Shown here one piece after another: positions 1 to 6,723 of a DNA stretch of 24,541 bases (position 1 is the first letter of the stretch; the number at the start of each line of letters is the position of its first letter). Both the position numbers and the translations under genes were made by a program. The DNA is from Candidatus Daviesbacteria bacterium RIFCSPHIGHO2_02_FULL_39_12 (GTDB lineage: Bacteria; Patescibacteriota; Microgenomatia; Daviesbacterales; UBA10151): assembly GCA_001777055.1 (NCBI GenBank), contig MFCX01000002.1:15806-40346 (forward strand), given 5' to 3'. The notes below the pieces were generated by a model. The model was not told the origin of the DNA. It made no database searches and worked only from the letters and a program-made list of their open reading frames with translations.

Positions 1-201
1 ATCCTGCGATCCAACTGTTAAGGGGAAACTGCCAACAGAAATAGCCTTATTCACCTTAGACAATACAGAAAACATGGGACAGACAACTACTTTTAAGTTA
101 CCTGCCTTAGGGATTTGCGGTCCAACCTTAGAAACCCAATCCAAGGCCTCTGATATCGTCTTATTAGATTTCCAATTAGCTATAATCCAAATATTTTTCA
201 T
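1..201 (-). CDS. tpiA: Triosephosphate isomerase, N-terminal part (runs off the window)
   Basis: Triosephosphate isomerase interconverts dihydroxyacetone phosphate and glyceraldehyde 3-phosphate in glycolysis in the cytoplasm. Only the first 67 codons are present; the gene continues past base 1. Reading leftwards from the ATG at 201, the protein begins MKNIWIIANWKSNKT, which matches the family signature (N-W-K-x-N), with the substrate-binding Asn9 and Lys11 in place, and the visible part ends in LTVGSQD, where the family has its G-A/S-Q strand. The start lies 8 bases after the stop of the alkyltransferase-like gene, so it is probably co-transcribed with it and with thioredoxin. No clear Shine-Dalgarno sequence is seen. 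Identification rests on a short stretch but the motif is distinctive. Confidence 0.9.
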   Translation of the reverse strand, partial: MKNIWIIANWKSNKTISEALDWVSKVGPQIPKAGNLKVVVCPMFSVLSKVNKAISVGSFPLTVGSQD

Positions 202-209
202 AGCTGAGA

Positions 210-452
210 TTATGTAGCAGAGTACTCTTTCGTATTGCGGTCTGTTAAATCATCCTCACCAAACCAGCCGTACTTTTCCAAGTCTACCACGAAATCCCGT
301 GATACTTCTATACCTTCATCCTCGAGTAAAGCCTTTTGTTCTTGTCTGATATGATCCCAACAGGTAGTTGAGATAAAACCATGCCGATTTATAACTCTAT
401 GCCAGGGGAGCTTAAACTTGTTTGAATTATAATGGAGAATTCCTCCTACCAA
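210..452 (-). CDS. Alkyltransferase-like (ATL, MGMT family) protein, N-terminally truncated
   Basis: ATL proteins bind O6-alkylguanine in DNA and flag it for nucleotide excision repair; they resemble the C-terminal domain of O6-methylguanine methyltransferase but have Trp instead of the catalytic Cys. Here the active-site motif reads LPWHRVINRHG (PWHRV rather than PCHRV), followed by a C-terminus ending in DLEKYGWFGEDD, as in YbaZ-type ATLs. The frame opens only after a TAA at 480-482; the first usual start codon is TTG at 452, and the in-frame residues before it (QRGAR) still look like family sequence. Full ATLs have about 100-130 residues; this has 80-89 and lacks the first helices of the domain. 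An AT-rich repeat fills the place of the missing 5' end. It may be a decaying gene or may start at a non-standard codon. Confidence 0.75.
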   Translation of the reverse strand: MVGGILHYNSNKFKLPWHRVINRHGFISTTCWDHIRQEQKALLEDEGIEVSRDFVVDLEKYGWFGEDDLTDRNTKEYSAT

Positions 453-470
453 CCTGGCACCTCTTTGAAT

Positions 471-499
471 ATTGAAAATTTATTGAAAATTAAAAATTC
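471..499. repeat. AT-rich short repeat between thioredoxin and ATL genes
   Basis: The word TTGAAAATT occurs twice 11 bases apart and is followed by the related AAAAATT. The stretch sits exactly where the N-terminal codons of the ATL gene should be, just after the thioredoxin stop codon. Confidence 0.5.
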
Positions 500-760
500 T
501 TATTGCTGTAGCAATTGCAGCAGATCGGCTTTAGAAGTAACGCCAATTTTTCTACCAACCTCTTTACCATCTTTTTCAATGATATATGTTGGAATACTCA
601 TCACTCCATACTTAGAAGCTATATCAGGACTTTCATCCACATTATATTTTTCAATTATAATTTTATCCTTCAGCTCTTTTTCCAACTCTTCAATTACAGG
701 AGTCATAGTTTTACACGGACCACACCAAGGAGCCCAAAAATCTAGTAGTTTTACTGCCAT
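500..760 (-). CDS. trxA: Thioredoxin
   Basis: This is a small cytoplasmic disulfide reductase of 86 residues, short compared with the usual 105-110 because the N-terminal strand and helix are trimmed. The redox motif WCGPC sits at residues 12-16 (APWCGPCK), the cis-proline loop is seen as MSIPTYI near residue 56, and the C-terminal helix is present. The ATG at 760 is preceded by a possible extended -10 element (TGTTATCAT, 770-778 read on the minus strand) with nine bases between hexamer and ATG, suggesting a very short leader. The ATL and tpiA genes follow in the same direction and may share the transcript. Electron donors for it (thioredoxin reductase) are not in this window. Confidence 0.93.
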   Translation of the reverse strand: MAVKLLDFWAPWCGPCKTMTPVIEELEKELKDKIIIEKYNVDESPDIASKYGVMSIPTYIIEKDGKEVGRKIGVTSKADLLQLLQQ

Positions 761-769
761 AGGAAAAAT

Positions 770-778
770 ATGATAACA
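770..778 (-). promoter_or_regulatory. Extended -10 element for thioredoxin
   Basis: The minus strand reads TG-T-TATCAT, a TGn-extended -10 box, with nine bases to the ATG at 760. No good -35 box is seen. The predicted transcript would have a leader of about two to three bases. The 156 bases between thioredoxin and the next gene (761-916) hold nothing else that I can support. Confidence 0.45.
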
Positions 779-916
779 AAATTAAATTCAGTTTGCCAGA
801 GTCAATATGAACGCATTGAAGAGACACATGATCCTGAGATGATATTACTATTACTTAGACAGGAATGACCACAAAGCAGTATAAAAACTTCAAAAGACAG
901 CTTATAATCGGGGAAA

Positions 917-1849
917 TTAATTATGTTCCAAATAGGCAATATAGCCTACCAGCTTTTTGGAATCTGCTTTGCCTTGATAAATATTTTTAACACCAAAAGT
1001 TAAAAAGAGATCATCTTTGGCATAAGTGATAGCAATTCCTTCAGGACTAATGGAATTTAAAGTTTCTTTAAAACCTTGGGCCTTTAACTTCTCAAGATAA
1101 TAATTAATAAATTCCTGCGGGAAAGCAATCATTTGGGCAGATTCCAGATAAATCCCCTCCTGTTCTATCTTTCTTTTACCCGAAGTAAATATTAATAATT
1201 TTTTCTGATTTGTTGTCCATGACAAGTTTGGATAAGGATCAGGCAAGCTATTAGAAGGATTGGGCAGAGCAGAAGAATTAGGGATATTAGGGGTGGTAAG
1301 GGAGATTGAGGATTCTAAAGATGTACCTTGAGGGATAACCTCTGATACTTCAATCACATTAACCTCTTTAGTTAGATTGCCTAATATTTTGACTTGTTGA
1401 TTGGCCAAGCTACTTAGGGTTGTTGAGGTTATTGGGGGTTTTGATTTTAAAATCCATAAATTACTTTCTGTTTTTAAATAATATTTATTTAAAGCGGATT
1501 TTAGCATTACTCCCTCCACAGAAATTGCTCTATGGAAAACAGGAGAAGAATTTGGGAATAATTTTGAGAACGCTGTATTAAAACCCCAGTTATACCCTGA
1601 GCCCACCCCAAGACTGAAACTGGATAATGCTACAAATATACCTATTATTGGAATCTTAATAGTAATATTTTGATTTCTTTTAATGAAACTCTTAATCCAC
1701 TCAAAAAACTTGCTAAATGGGTTATTGATTTTAGCCTCAAATATAGGGTCATCGTTATTTGGGGAATTAGGGATATTAGGAAGGTTTGGGGTCATTTTGA
1801 TCGGAGGAGGCAGATTATCGTCCATAATCAAAGCTTGCGATAACTTCAT
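917..1849 (-). CDS. Hypothetical single-pass membrane protein with Pro/Asn-rich linkers
   Basis: I do not recognise a family. The 310-residue protein has a cytoplasmic-looking N-terminus, a low-complexity Pro-Asn segment (PNLPNIPNSPN, residues 21-31), one hydrophobic helix at about 64-86, and an extracytoplasmic part with a second Pro-Asn-Ser linker near residues 184-208. The C-terminal domain (about 210-310) mixes strands and helices and ends near the stop at 917. A second ATG lies at residue 9. The gene is divergent from the NAD-synthetase-like gene, and the 41-bp gap between them contains a 24-bp perfect palindrome. Both Pro/Asn linkers are encoded by the complement of G-tract repeats with about 9-bp spacing, so they look like translated DNA repeats rather than conserved sequence. 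Probably an envelope protein; function unknown. Confidence 0.8.
   Translation of the reverse strand: MKLSQALIMDDNLPPPIKMTPNLPNIPNSPNNDDPIFEAKINNPFSKFFEWIKSFIKRNQNITIKIPIIGIFVALSSFSLGVGSGYNWGFNTAFSKLFPNSSPVFHRAISVEGVMLKSALNKYYLKTESNLWILKSKPPITSTTLSSLANQQVKILGNLTKEVNVIEVSEVIPQGTSLESSISLTTPNIPNSSALPNPSNSLPDPYPNLSWTTNQKKLLIFTSGKRKIEQEGIYLESAQMIAFPQEFINYYLEKLKAQGFKETLNSISPEGIAITYAKDDLFLTFGVKNIYQGKADSKKLVGYIAYLEHN
1281..1302 (+). repeat. G-tract repeat inside the membrane-protein gene (copy 2)
   Basis: G-tracts begin at 1281, 1290 and 1300, separated by AT-rich spacers (GGGATATTAGGGG and similar). The opposite strand encodes part of the second Pro/Asn/Ser linker. The word GAATTAGGGATATTAGG is shared with the copy at 1761. 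Confidence 0.55.
1761..1791 (+). repeat. G-tract repeat, 9-bp period (copy 1)
   Basis: Four G-tracts start at 1761, 1770, 1779 and 1788, exactly nine bases apart; the third is only GG-AA-GG, so this is a near-canonical G-quadruplex motif on the strand opposite the coding strand. The coding strand reads it as repeated Pro-Asn-X. Related arrays are at 1281, 7225 and 15632. Confidence 0.65.
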
Positions 1850-1853
1850 TATC

Positions 1854-1877
1854 TAAAAGATAGTATACTATCTTTTA
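1854..1877. promoter_or_regulatory. 24-bp perfect palindrome between divergent genes
   Basis: The left half reads TAAAAGATAGTA and the right half is its exact complement in reverse. It lies in the 41-bp gap between start codons at 1849 (minus) and 1891 (plus). TATACT is found in both directions within it (plus 1864-1869; minus 1867-1862), so it could be a pair of overlapping -10 boxes, an operator, or both. On the minus strand, TATCTT with seven bases to the ATG at 1849 is another possible -10. Confidence 0.6.
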
Positions 1878-1890
1878 ATAGACCAAAACA

Positions 1891-2691
1891 ATGAACTTGC
1901 CCAACTTGTTTGCAAGCCAGCCTGAGGCTTTCGTTATTTCCTCTGTCAAATTTAAAAAAACCATTGACCAACAATTAGCTGATAAATTAACCGATTATTT
2001 ACAATCCACATATAAACATTTATCCAAACTTGGCTTACATAAAATCATGATACAAATATCCGGAGAAATTAATTCTATAGTTACAGGGGTCTTACTCAAA
2101 CAGACATTAAGAGAAAACACTGTGGCGATGATTTTTGATTTTGGAACTGCCCAAACCAACAAACTCATCGAAATATGCAATTATCTAGGTTTAGAGGCTT
2201 TTATTCTAAAGCGGGGTATGGCTTATCAAACTGAGGCGTCTGCGTATCGATTGCACACTTCATCAGGCCTTAAAAAGTTTTATCAACGCTTTATAAATTA
2301 CCATCTGTTTATTCAAGCAGATAATATGAAAACTGCACTAGTTGATACCTTGGATAAAAGCGAAAGACTTGCAGATACCAGACCCGAAGGCTTTTATGGA
2401 TGTATGATGCCTTTTTATTCACTTTACAAGTCGGAGCTTTATGATTTAGCCAGATTTCTAAATATTCCTCCCCAGTTTATAAATATTACCAATTACCAGG
2501 AATTGCCATATCCAGATATTACTTTATCTTGGGATAAATTGGATCCAATATTATTTCTGCTTACTGAAAAACAGCTTAAGCCCGAGGAAATCTCGGAACA
2601 GTTTAAGATTGATTTACCTTGGCTAAAAAGGCTAAAATCCCATATTGATAAGCATTCCCTAAAAACCACCGTTAGCCAGTTCATTATTTGA
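1891..2691 (+). CDS. NAD synthetase (NadE)-like protein with degenerate ATP-binding motif
   Basis: The 266-residue protein has the shape and length of ammonia-dependent NAD+ synthetase, an N-type ATP pyrophosphatase that amidates deamido-NAD. Landmarks in order are a P-loop region (SGEINS, residues 57-62), a segment VDTLDKSE (151-158) equivalent to the family's GT-x-NK-x-E, and PFYSLYKSELYDLARFL (174-190) equivalent to P-x-x-x-L-x-K-x-x-V-x-x-LA. A C-terminal helix resembles the family's LD-x-IL segment. However, the P-loop consensus SGGxDS is changed to SGExNS and the GDGG-type loop after the K-x-E motif is absent. It may therefore be a pseudoenzyme or bind a different nucleotide. It is divergent from a membrane protein of unknown role across a palindrome. 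Confidence 0.7.
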   Translation: MNLPNLFASQPEAFVISSVKFKKTIDQQLADKLTDYLQSTYKHLSKLGLHKIMIQISGEINSIVTGVLLKQTLRENTVAMIFDFGTAQTNKLIEICNYLGLEAFILKRGMAYQTEASAYRLHTSSGLKKFYQRFINYHLFIQADNMKTALVDTLDKSERLADTRPEGFYGCMMPFYSLYKSELYDLARFLNIPPQFINITNYQELPYPDITLSWDKLDPILFLLTEKQLKPEEISEQFKIDLPWLKRLKSHIDKHSLKTTVSQFII

Positions 2692-2727
2692 ATTTTGTCA
2701 AAAATTAGTACCATTTATACCATAGAC

Positions 2728-2744
2728 TAGCGTAAATAACGCTA
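2728..2744. other. Small hairpin (6-bp stem, 5-base loop)
   Basis: TAGCGT and ACGCTA flank the loop AAATA. It lies 37 bases after the NadE-like stop and just before the next promoter. There is no T-run after it on the plus strand, so it is a weak candidate for a terminator; it could equally be an operator. Confidence 0.35.
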
Positions 2745-2751
2745 TTCCCGC

Positions 2752-2780
2752 TTGACAAATAGCCGAATTCATGCTATATT
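2752..2780 (+). promoter_or_regulatory. Near-consensus sigma-70 promoter of the DUF4143 ATPase
   Basis: TTGACA at 2752-2757, a 17-base spacer, and TATATT at 2775-2780 with a TGn extension (TGC at 2772-2774). Nine bases separate the -10 from the GTG at 2790, so transcription is expected to start about three bases before the start codon. It is the strongest promoter in the window. Confidence 0.85.
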
Positions 2781-2789
2781 CCTTTCAGA

Positions 2790-3926
2790 GTGTATATTTC
2801 CCGTATTTTGACCACTCCCATCATAGAAAAACTTACCTTGTCTAAAAAAGGGGTTATCGTTTATGGCGCTAGACAAGTAGGAAAAACCACCCTAGCCAAT
2901 GAAATTATTAAGAAATTTAATCTTAAAACCCTGGTTATTAATGGAGATCAAAGCCGTTTTATAGATATTATCACCAGCCGGGATTTAACCAAAATACAAT
3001 CCCTGATATCAGGTTATGAAATGCTGTTTGTTGATGAAGCACAAAGAATACCCGAGATCGGTATCAGCTTAAAAATTATTCTGGACAATCTTCCTACCCT
3101 CAAGGTGTTGGTTACCGGTTCCTCCTCTTTAGATTTGGCCAGCAAAATAAGCGAACCCCTAACAGGCAGGGTTTGGAGCTATCATTTATACCCTGTTTCC
3201 TTTTCGGAATTATCCGCGTTTCAAAACAGGGCGGAACTAGATATTAATCTTGAAGAAAGATTAATATACGGTTCTTATCCGGAAATATTTTCCTACGAAA
3301 GCCTCTTTCAAAAACGGGAATACTTACAAACTATAAGCGACGCTTATCTTTACCGTGATTTAATTGAATTTGGAGATATTAAAAACTCTTCAAAAATTCG
3401 GGATCTTTTAAAACTACTAGCTTTTCAAATTGGCTCAGAAGTCTCTCTAACCGAACTCGGAACTTCGCTGAACATGAGTAAAGACACAGTTTCCCGCTAT
3501 ATTGATTTGCTGGAAAAATCATTTATTATCTTCCGTCTTTCTGGATTTAGCAGAAATCTTCGTAAGGAAGTCACTAAGATGGATAAGGTATATTTTTATG
3601 ATTTGGGTATCAGAAACATTTTAATCGACGATTTAAAACCATTAAAAGACCGCAATGATTCAGGATTCTTGTGGGAGAATTTTCTTCTTCTTGAAAGAAT
3701 AAAGTTTAACGCCGGTCAACAGAATTTAGTCTCCGGTTATTTTTGGCGGACCCATACCGGCGCCGAGCTTGATTATGTAGAGGAAAAAAATGGAACTCTT
3801 TTCGGTTTTGAGTTTAAATCTGGAAGTAAAATAGTAAAAGGTCCCGTTGGATGGTTAAAAGCCTATCCCGAATCCAAATTTCAATGTATCAACAAAAATA
3901 ATTATCTGGATTTTATTTTAGGTTAG
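2790..3926 (+). CDS. AAA-14/DUF4143 family ATPase
   Basis: This 378-residue protein has the usual two-part layout of the family. The N-terminal ATPase has Walker A GARQVGKT (26-33), Walker B LFVDEA (79-84) and a sensor-like VTGSSS near residue 110. A winged-helix segment (LTELGTSLNMSKDTVSRYIDLL) precedes a C-terminal DUF4143 domain with a PD-(D/E)XK-like pattern (WRTHTGAELDYVEE, then FGFEFKSG), where Glu/Asp and E-x-K residues are present. The family is widespread in mobile and accessory regions; its substrate is unknown. GTG is chosen as start because of the promoter just upstream and because VYISR is a typical family N-terminus. A decayed gene lies downstream, which suggests an accessory patch. 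Confidence 0.92.
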   Translation: MYISRILTTPIIEKLTLSKKGVIVYGARQVGKTTLANEIIKKFNLKTLVINGDQSRFIDIITSRDLTKIQSLISGYEMLFVDEAQRIPEIGISLKIILDNLPTLKVLVTGSSSLDLASKISEPLTGRVWSYHLYPVSFSELSAFQNRAELDINLEERLIYGSYPEIFSYESLFQKREYLQTISDAYLYRDLIEFGDIKNSSKIRDLLKLLAFQIGSEVSLTELGTSLNMSKDTVSRYIDLLEKSFIIFRLSGFSRNLRKEVTKMDKVYFYDLGIRNILIDDLKPLKDRNDSGFLWENFLLLERIKFNAGQQNLVSGYFWRTHTGAELDYVEEKNGTLFGFEFKSGSKIVKGPVGWLKAYPESKFQCINKNNYLDFILG

Positions 3927-3986
3927 ATAAAATTACTTTTCGAACTTCCTCCATCCCTTTGGAAACAGGTACAAGTCTGCGCCTGG

Positions 3987-4202
3987 CTATGCTAAAGATA
4001 GCGGAGCACTGTTAATAACCAATATTAAATTTATTTCCCTTGTTCTGACCTCGATTTGGTTTGTGCCGGGCACAAAGGTTGAAGGGATGGTGATATTGGC
4101 AACAAATCCGCCGGAACTGGTGCCGGGGCTAAAATTACTGCCGCTTAGAGTTACTCTGGTGCAGGGAGCGCCAGTAGTCTTTGCCGGATAAAAAACAAGG
4201 TG
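3987..4202 (-). pseudogene. Remnant of a secreted/surface protein gene (Ig/IPT-like C-terminus)
   Basis: Between the DUF4143 gene and uvrD the minus strand keeps a 71-codon open frame ending in TAG at 3987-3989. Its translation has a clear beta-strand protein character: RVTLSGSNFSPGTSSGG, then ITIPSTFVPGTNQIEVRTR, like an IPT/TIG or similar Ig-fold repeat of an exported protein. It is closed upstream by TAA at 4203-4205, with no start codon or N-terminal part, so it is probably the leftover of a gene. Local GC content is visibly higher than in the neighbours. The uvrD promoter now lies within its 5' edge. Fold assignment is tentative. Confidence 0.55.
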
Positions 4203-4209
4203 TTAAGAT
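4181..4209 (+). promoter_or_regulatory. Promoter of uvrD
   Basis: TTGCCG at 4181-4186, a 17-base spacer, and TAAGAT at 4204-4209 with a TGn extension (TGT). Seven bases separate the -10 from the ATG at 4217, predicting a leaderless or nearly leaderless mRNA. The -35 TTG is also in frame with uvrD and should not be taken as the start codon. Confidence 0.65.
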
Positions 4210-4216
4210 ATGGACC

Positions 4217-6043
4217 ATGTCTGCTCTTTTAGAAGATTTAAACCCCATCCAGCAACAAGCTGTCCGGGCAACTGAAGGGCCCGTACTAATTTTAGCCGGA
4301 GCAGGCTCCGGGAAAACCAGAGTCTTAACTTACCGGGTAGCATATCTCATTTCCGAGAAAAAGATTCCTCCGGAAAACATCTTACTATTGACGTTCACAA
4401 ATAAAGCAGCTGGCGAGATGATGGAGCGGGTCAGAAAATTGCTTGCTCCAAAACCAGAAGTTTTGGGACATGAGCCGGTGATGGGAACATTCCATTCCTT
4501 TTGCGCCAAATTACTTCGCCACGAAGGCAAAGTTTTAGGTCTGCCCCCTGGTTTTGCAATCTACGACGGAGGGGATGCTTTGGATGCTGTCAAAGAAGCA
4601 ATGGGTAATTTGCAAATTCCAATCCAAAAGACTTCACCTCATGCAGTCCGCTCAACCATTTCCGGAGCAAAAAATGAACTGATCTCTGCCACTGAATACC
4701 CGCAATATGCCCGTGGCTTTTTCCAGGAAACTGTGGCCAAAATTTATATTGAATACCAAAAAATCTTAGATAGAAATCACGCCCTGGATTTTGATGATTT
4801 ACTTCTAAAAATGATCTGGCTTTTTCAGGCTAAACCGCCCATCCTAACCCGCTATCAAATCCAATTTCAATATATTCTGATTGATGAATACCAGGATACA
4901 AATCCTGCTCAATATTTAATTTCTAAATATCTGGCCAACCGCCATAAAAATATTTGTGTGGTTGGCGATGCTTCGCAGAGTGTGTATTCCTTCAGAGGAG
5001 CGGATTTTAGGAATATTGTTAATTTCCAAAAAGATTACCCAAATGCTAAAGTTTTCAATTTGGAGCAAAATTATCGTTCCACCCAAAATATCTTGGATGC
5101 AGCCCACTCTGTTATTTCCAAAAATAAATCTCACCCTATCTTAAAGCTTTGGACAGAAAAAATAGCAGGAGAAAAAATAGAAATCGTGGAAACTAGAAAC
5201 GAGATAGAAGAGGCCTTGTTTATCTTATCTCAAATTGATAAATCCAAATTGTCTAATTACACCGTGCTTTACAGAACCAATGCTCAATCCCGTGCCCTGG
5301 AAGAACAATTCTTAAAATCTGGAATCCCTTATAAATTAGTTGGCGGGGTCAGCTTTTATCAAAGAAAGGAGATCAAAGATGTTATTTCCTATCTAAGGCT
5401 TATGCAAAACCCTAAGGATTCAGTTTCTTTAAAACGGGCAGAAAAAATTGGTAAAGGAAGATTAGTTAAAGTTTTAGAAACTTATGCAGAAATTCTGCCT
5501 AATTTGGAAAAGTATTCCACCTTAGAACTCCTTGATTTAATCTTACAACAAACAGGCTATTTAGCATATATTGATGACCAAACAGAGGTCGGAAAAACAC
5601 GGGTAGAAAATGTCAAGGAACTGCGCTCAGTAGCCGAAGAGTTCCCTGATTTAACAGCCTTTTTAGAAAATGTTGCCCTGGTGGAAAATAATTATGTACC
5701 AAACGATAAACGAAAAGCCATGAACGATAAACAAGATAGTGTCACTTTAATGACCCTGCATTCTGCCAAAGGACTTGAGTTTCCTGTGGTCTTTATGGTA
5801 GGCATGGAGGAAGGCTTATTTCCTCATTCCCGGGCATTAATGGATGTAGGAGAGCTCGAGGAAGAAAGGCGGCTTTGTTATGTTGGCATTACCAGGGCTC
5901 AAGAAAAGCTTTATTTAACTTACACCAGACAAAGGTTATATTTTGGACAAAAAACTAATAACTTAGTCTCACGCTTTTTGGGAGATATTCCGGAGAGCTT
6001 GATTAGTAGTAATAATAACTTTCAAGAATGGAAAGATATTTAG
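4217..6043 (+). CDS. uvrD: UvrD/PcrA-type SF1 DNA helicase, short form
   Basis: A 3'-5' superfamily 1 helicase acting in nucleotide excision and mismatch repair. From the ATG at 4217 (MSALLEDLNPIQQQAV) it has 608 residues, against about 720 for usual PcrA/UvrD. Motifs in order: Q motif LNPIQQQAV, Walker A AGAGSGKT (27-34), IDEYQD (about 222-227), VYSFRGAD, NYRST, TLHSAKGLEFPVVF, and the motif VI region LCYVGITRAQEKLYL. The 2B region is compact (a short SLKRAEKIGKGRL stretch where longer proteins have a larger domain) and the C-terminal RNA-polymerase-binding tail is absent. ATG 4217 is preferred over the in-frame TTG at 4181 because the TTG belongs to the -35 box. The 3' end overlaps the next gene by 16 bases. 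A 7-bp DNA repeat is read through near the C-terminus. Confidence 0.95.
   Translation: MSALLEDLNPIQQQAVRATEGPVLILAGAGSGKTRVLTYRVAYLISEKKIPPENILLLTFTNKAAGEMMERVRKLLAPKPEVLGHEPVMGTFHSFCAKLLRHEGKVLGLPPGFAIYDGGDALDAVKEAMGNLQIPIQKTSPHAVRSTISGAKNELISATEYPQYARGFFQETVAKIYIEYQKILDRNHALDFDDLLLKMIWLFQAKPPILTRYQIQFQYILIDEYQDTNPAQYLISKYLANRHKNICVVGDASQSVYSFRGADFRNIVNFQKDYPNAKVFNLEQNYRSTQNILDAAHSVISKNKSHPILKLWTEKIAGEKIEIVETRNEIEEALFILSQIDKSKLSNYTVLYRTNAQSRALEEQFLKSGIPYKLVGGVSFYQRKEIKDVISYLRLMQNPKDSVSLKRAEKIGKGRLVKVLETYAEILPNLEKYSTLELLDLILQQTGYLAYIDDQTEVGKTRVENVKELRSVAEEFPDLTAFLENVALVENNYVPNDKRKAMNDKQDSVTLMTLHSAKGLEFPVVFMVGMEEGLFPHSRALMDVGELEEERRLCYVGITRAQEKLYLTYTRQRLYFGQKTNNLVSRFLGDIPESLISSNNNFQEWKDI
5702..5736 (+). 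repeat. Five-unit 7-bp repeat inside uvrD
   Basis: Units AACGATA, AACGAAA, AGCCATG, AACGATA, AACAAGA follow each other without gaps; the 10-mer AACGATAAAC recurs 21 bases apart. It encodes a Lys/Asn/Asp-rich loop (NDKRKAMNDKQ) just before the conserved TLHSAKGLE motif, at a place where other UvrD proteins have a variable loop. Confidence 0.6.
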
Positions 6044-6723
6044 GGATTACCTTAATTTTAACTCTAACTTTTTTTGCCAAAAATATATTACAGTCTCCGG
6101 CTGTACTTGGGAACACTTCCCCATCTTTGACTGAAACATTACCGGTTAACCAACCAATCACCACCCAATCCAGTTTTACTGAAAAGTTACAAGAAGAAAC
6201 TGAAATCATCTTCAAAAAAGTAGTTTATGAGGATGATCCGGAAATAGAAGCCGGTGAAGAAAAAATTTTAGATGAGGGTGAAGACGGTAAAAAAACAAAA
6301 ATAGTCAAGATTACAAACTCTAATGATGGTGAGGAGTATAGCCGGGAAATTGTTTCTGTAGAGACTACACCTGCAAAAAATAAAAAAATTCTTCGGGGCA
6401 CAAAAATTATTTGGAAAAGTATACAAACCCAAGACGGAGAAATTAAGTATTGGAAAAAAATGAGAGTTTACGCCACTCACTATGATTCTCACTGCCTTGG
6501 CTGCAACGAATGGACCGCCATAGGTATGAGGGCCGGCAAAGGCGTAATTGCAGTTGACCCAAAAGTTATACCGCTGCGATCTAAGGTTTATATTACAGGA
6601 TATGGCATGGCAGTAGCCGGAGATACCGGCGGCGCAATTAAGGGAAATATCATTGATTTAGGTTTTGATGACGCCAAAACAGCTGGCTGGAGTGCAAGAT
6701 TTGTAGATATTTACCTACTCTAA
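6028..6723 (+). CDS. G5 and 3D domain cell-wall protein
   Basis: An exported, membrane-anchored protein of 231 residues probably acting on peptidoglycan. It has an N-terminal hydrophobic helix (about 5-22), a Thr/Pro/Ser linker (25-50), a G5-like strand-rich segment (about 55-128), and a C-terminal 3D domain (about 145-231). The three Asp that name the domain are visible: D177 in AVDPKVIP, D199 in AGDTGGAIKGN and D210 in IIDLGF. The 3D fold resembles the catalytic barrel of MltA-type lytic transglycosylases and the YabE/YuiC proteins. A C-x-x-C pair (HCLGCN, C156/C159) lies near the start of the domain. The ATG at 6028 lies inside the uvrD 3' end, so translation may be coupled to uvrD. The 3' end overlaps the convergent gene by 9 bp. 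Confidence 0.88.
   Translation: MERYLGITLILTLTFFAKNILQSPAVLGNTSPSLTETLPVNQPITTQSSFTEKLQEETEIIFKKVVYEDDPEIEAGEEKILDEGEDGKKTKIVKITNSNDGEEYSREIVSVETTPAKNKKILRGTKIIWKSIQTQDGEIKYWKKMRVYATHYDSHCLGCNEWTAIGMRAGKGVIAVDPKVIPLRSKVYITGYGMAVAGDTGGAIKGNIIDLGFDDAKTAGWSARFVDIYLL

Noticed and set aside
426..431. TATAAT on the plus strand before a short frame
   Set aside because: It lies within the ATL gene, in front of a frame that is a shadow of other genes.
432..773. Open plus-strand frame opposite thioredoxin and ATL
   Set aside because: It is the antisense shadow of two well-supported genes and its translation has no family features.
770..868. Small plus-strand frame of 32 codons, overlapping a second one of 41 codons by ATGA
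   Set aside because: It overlaps the thioredoxin -10 box and has no SD, promoter or recognisable sequence; the second frame runs into the convergent gene. Probably chance.
2728..2744. Hairpin as an intrinsic terminator of the NadE-like gene
   Set aside because: The stem is only 6 bp and no T-run follows; kept only as a low-confidence structure.
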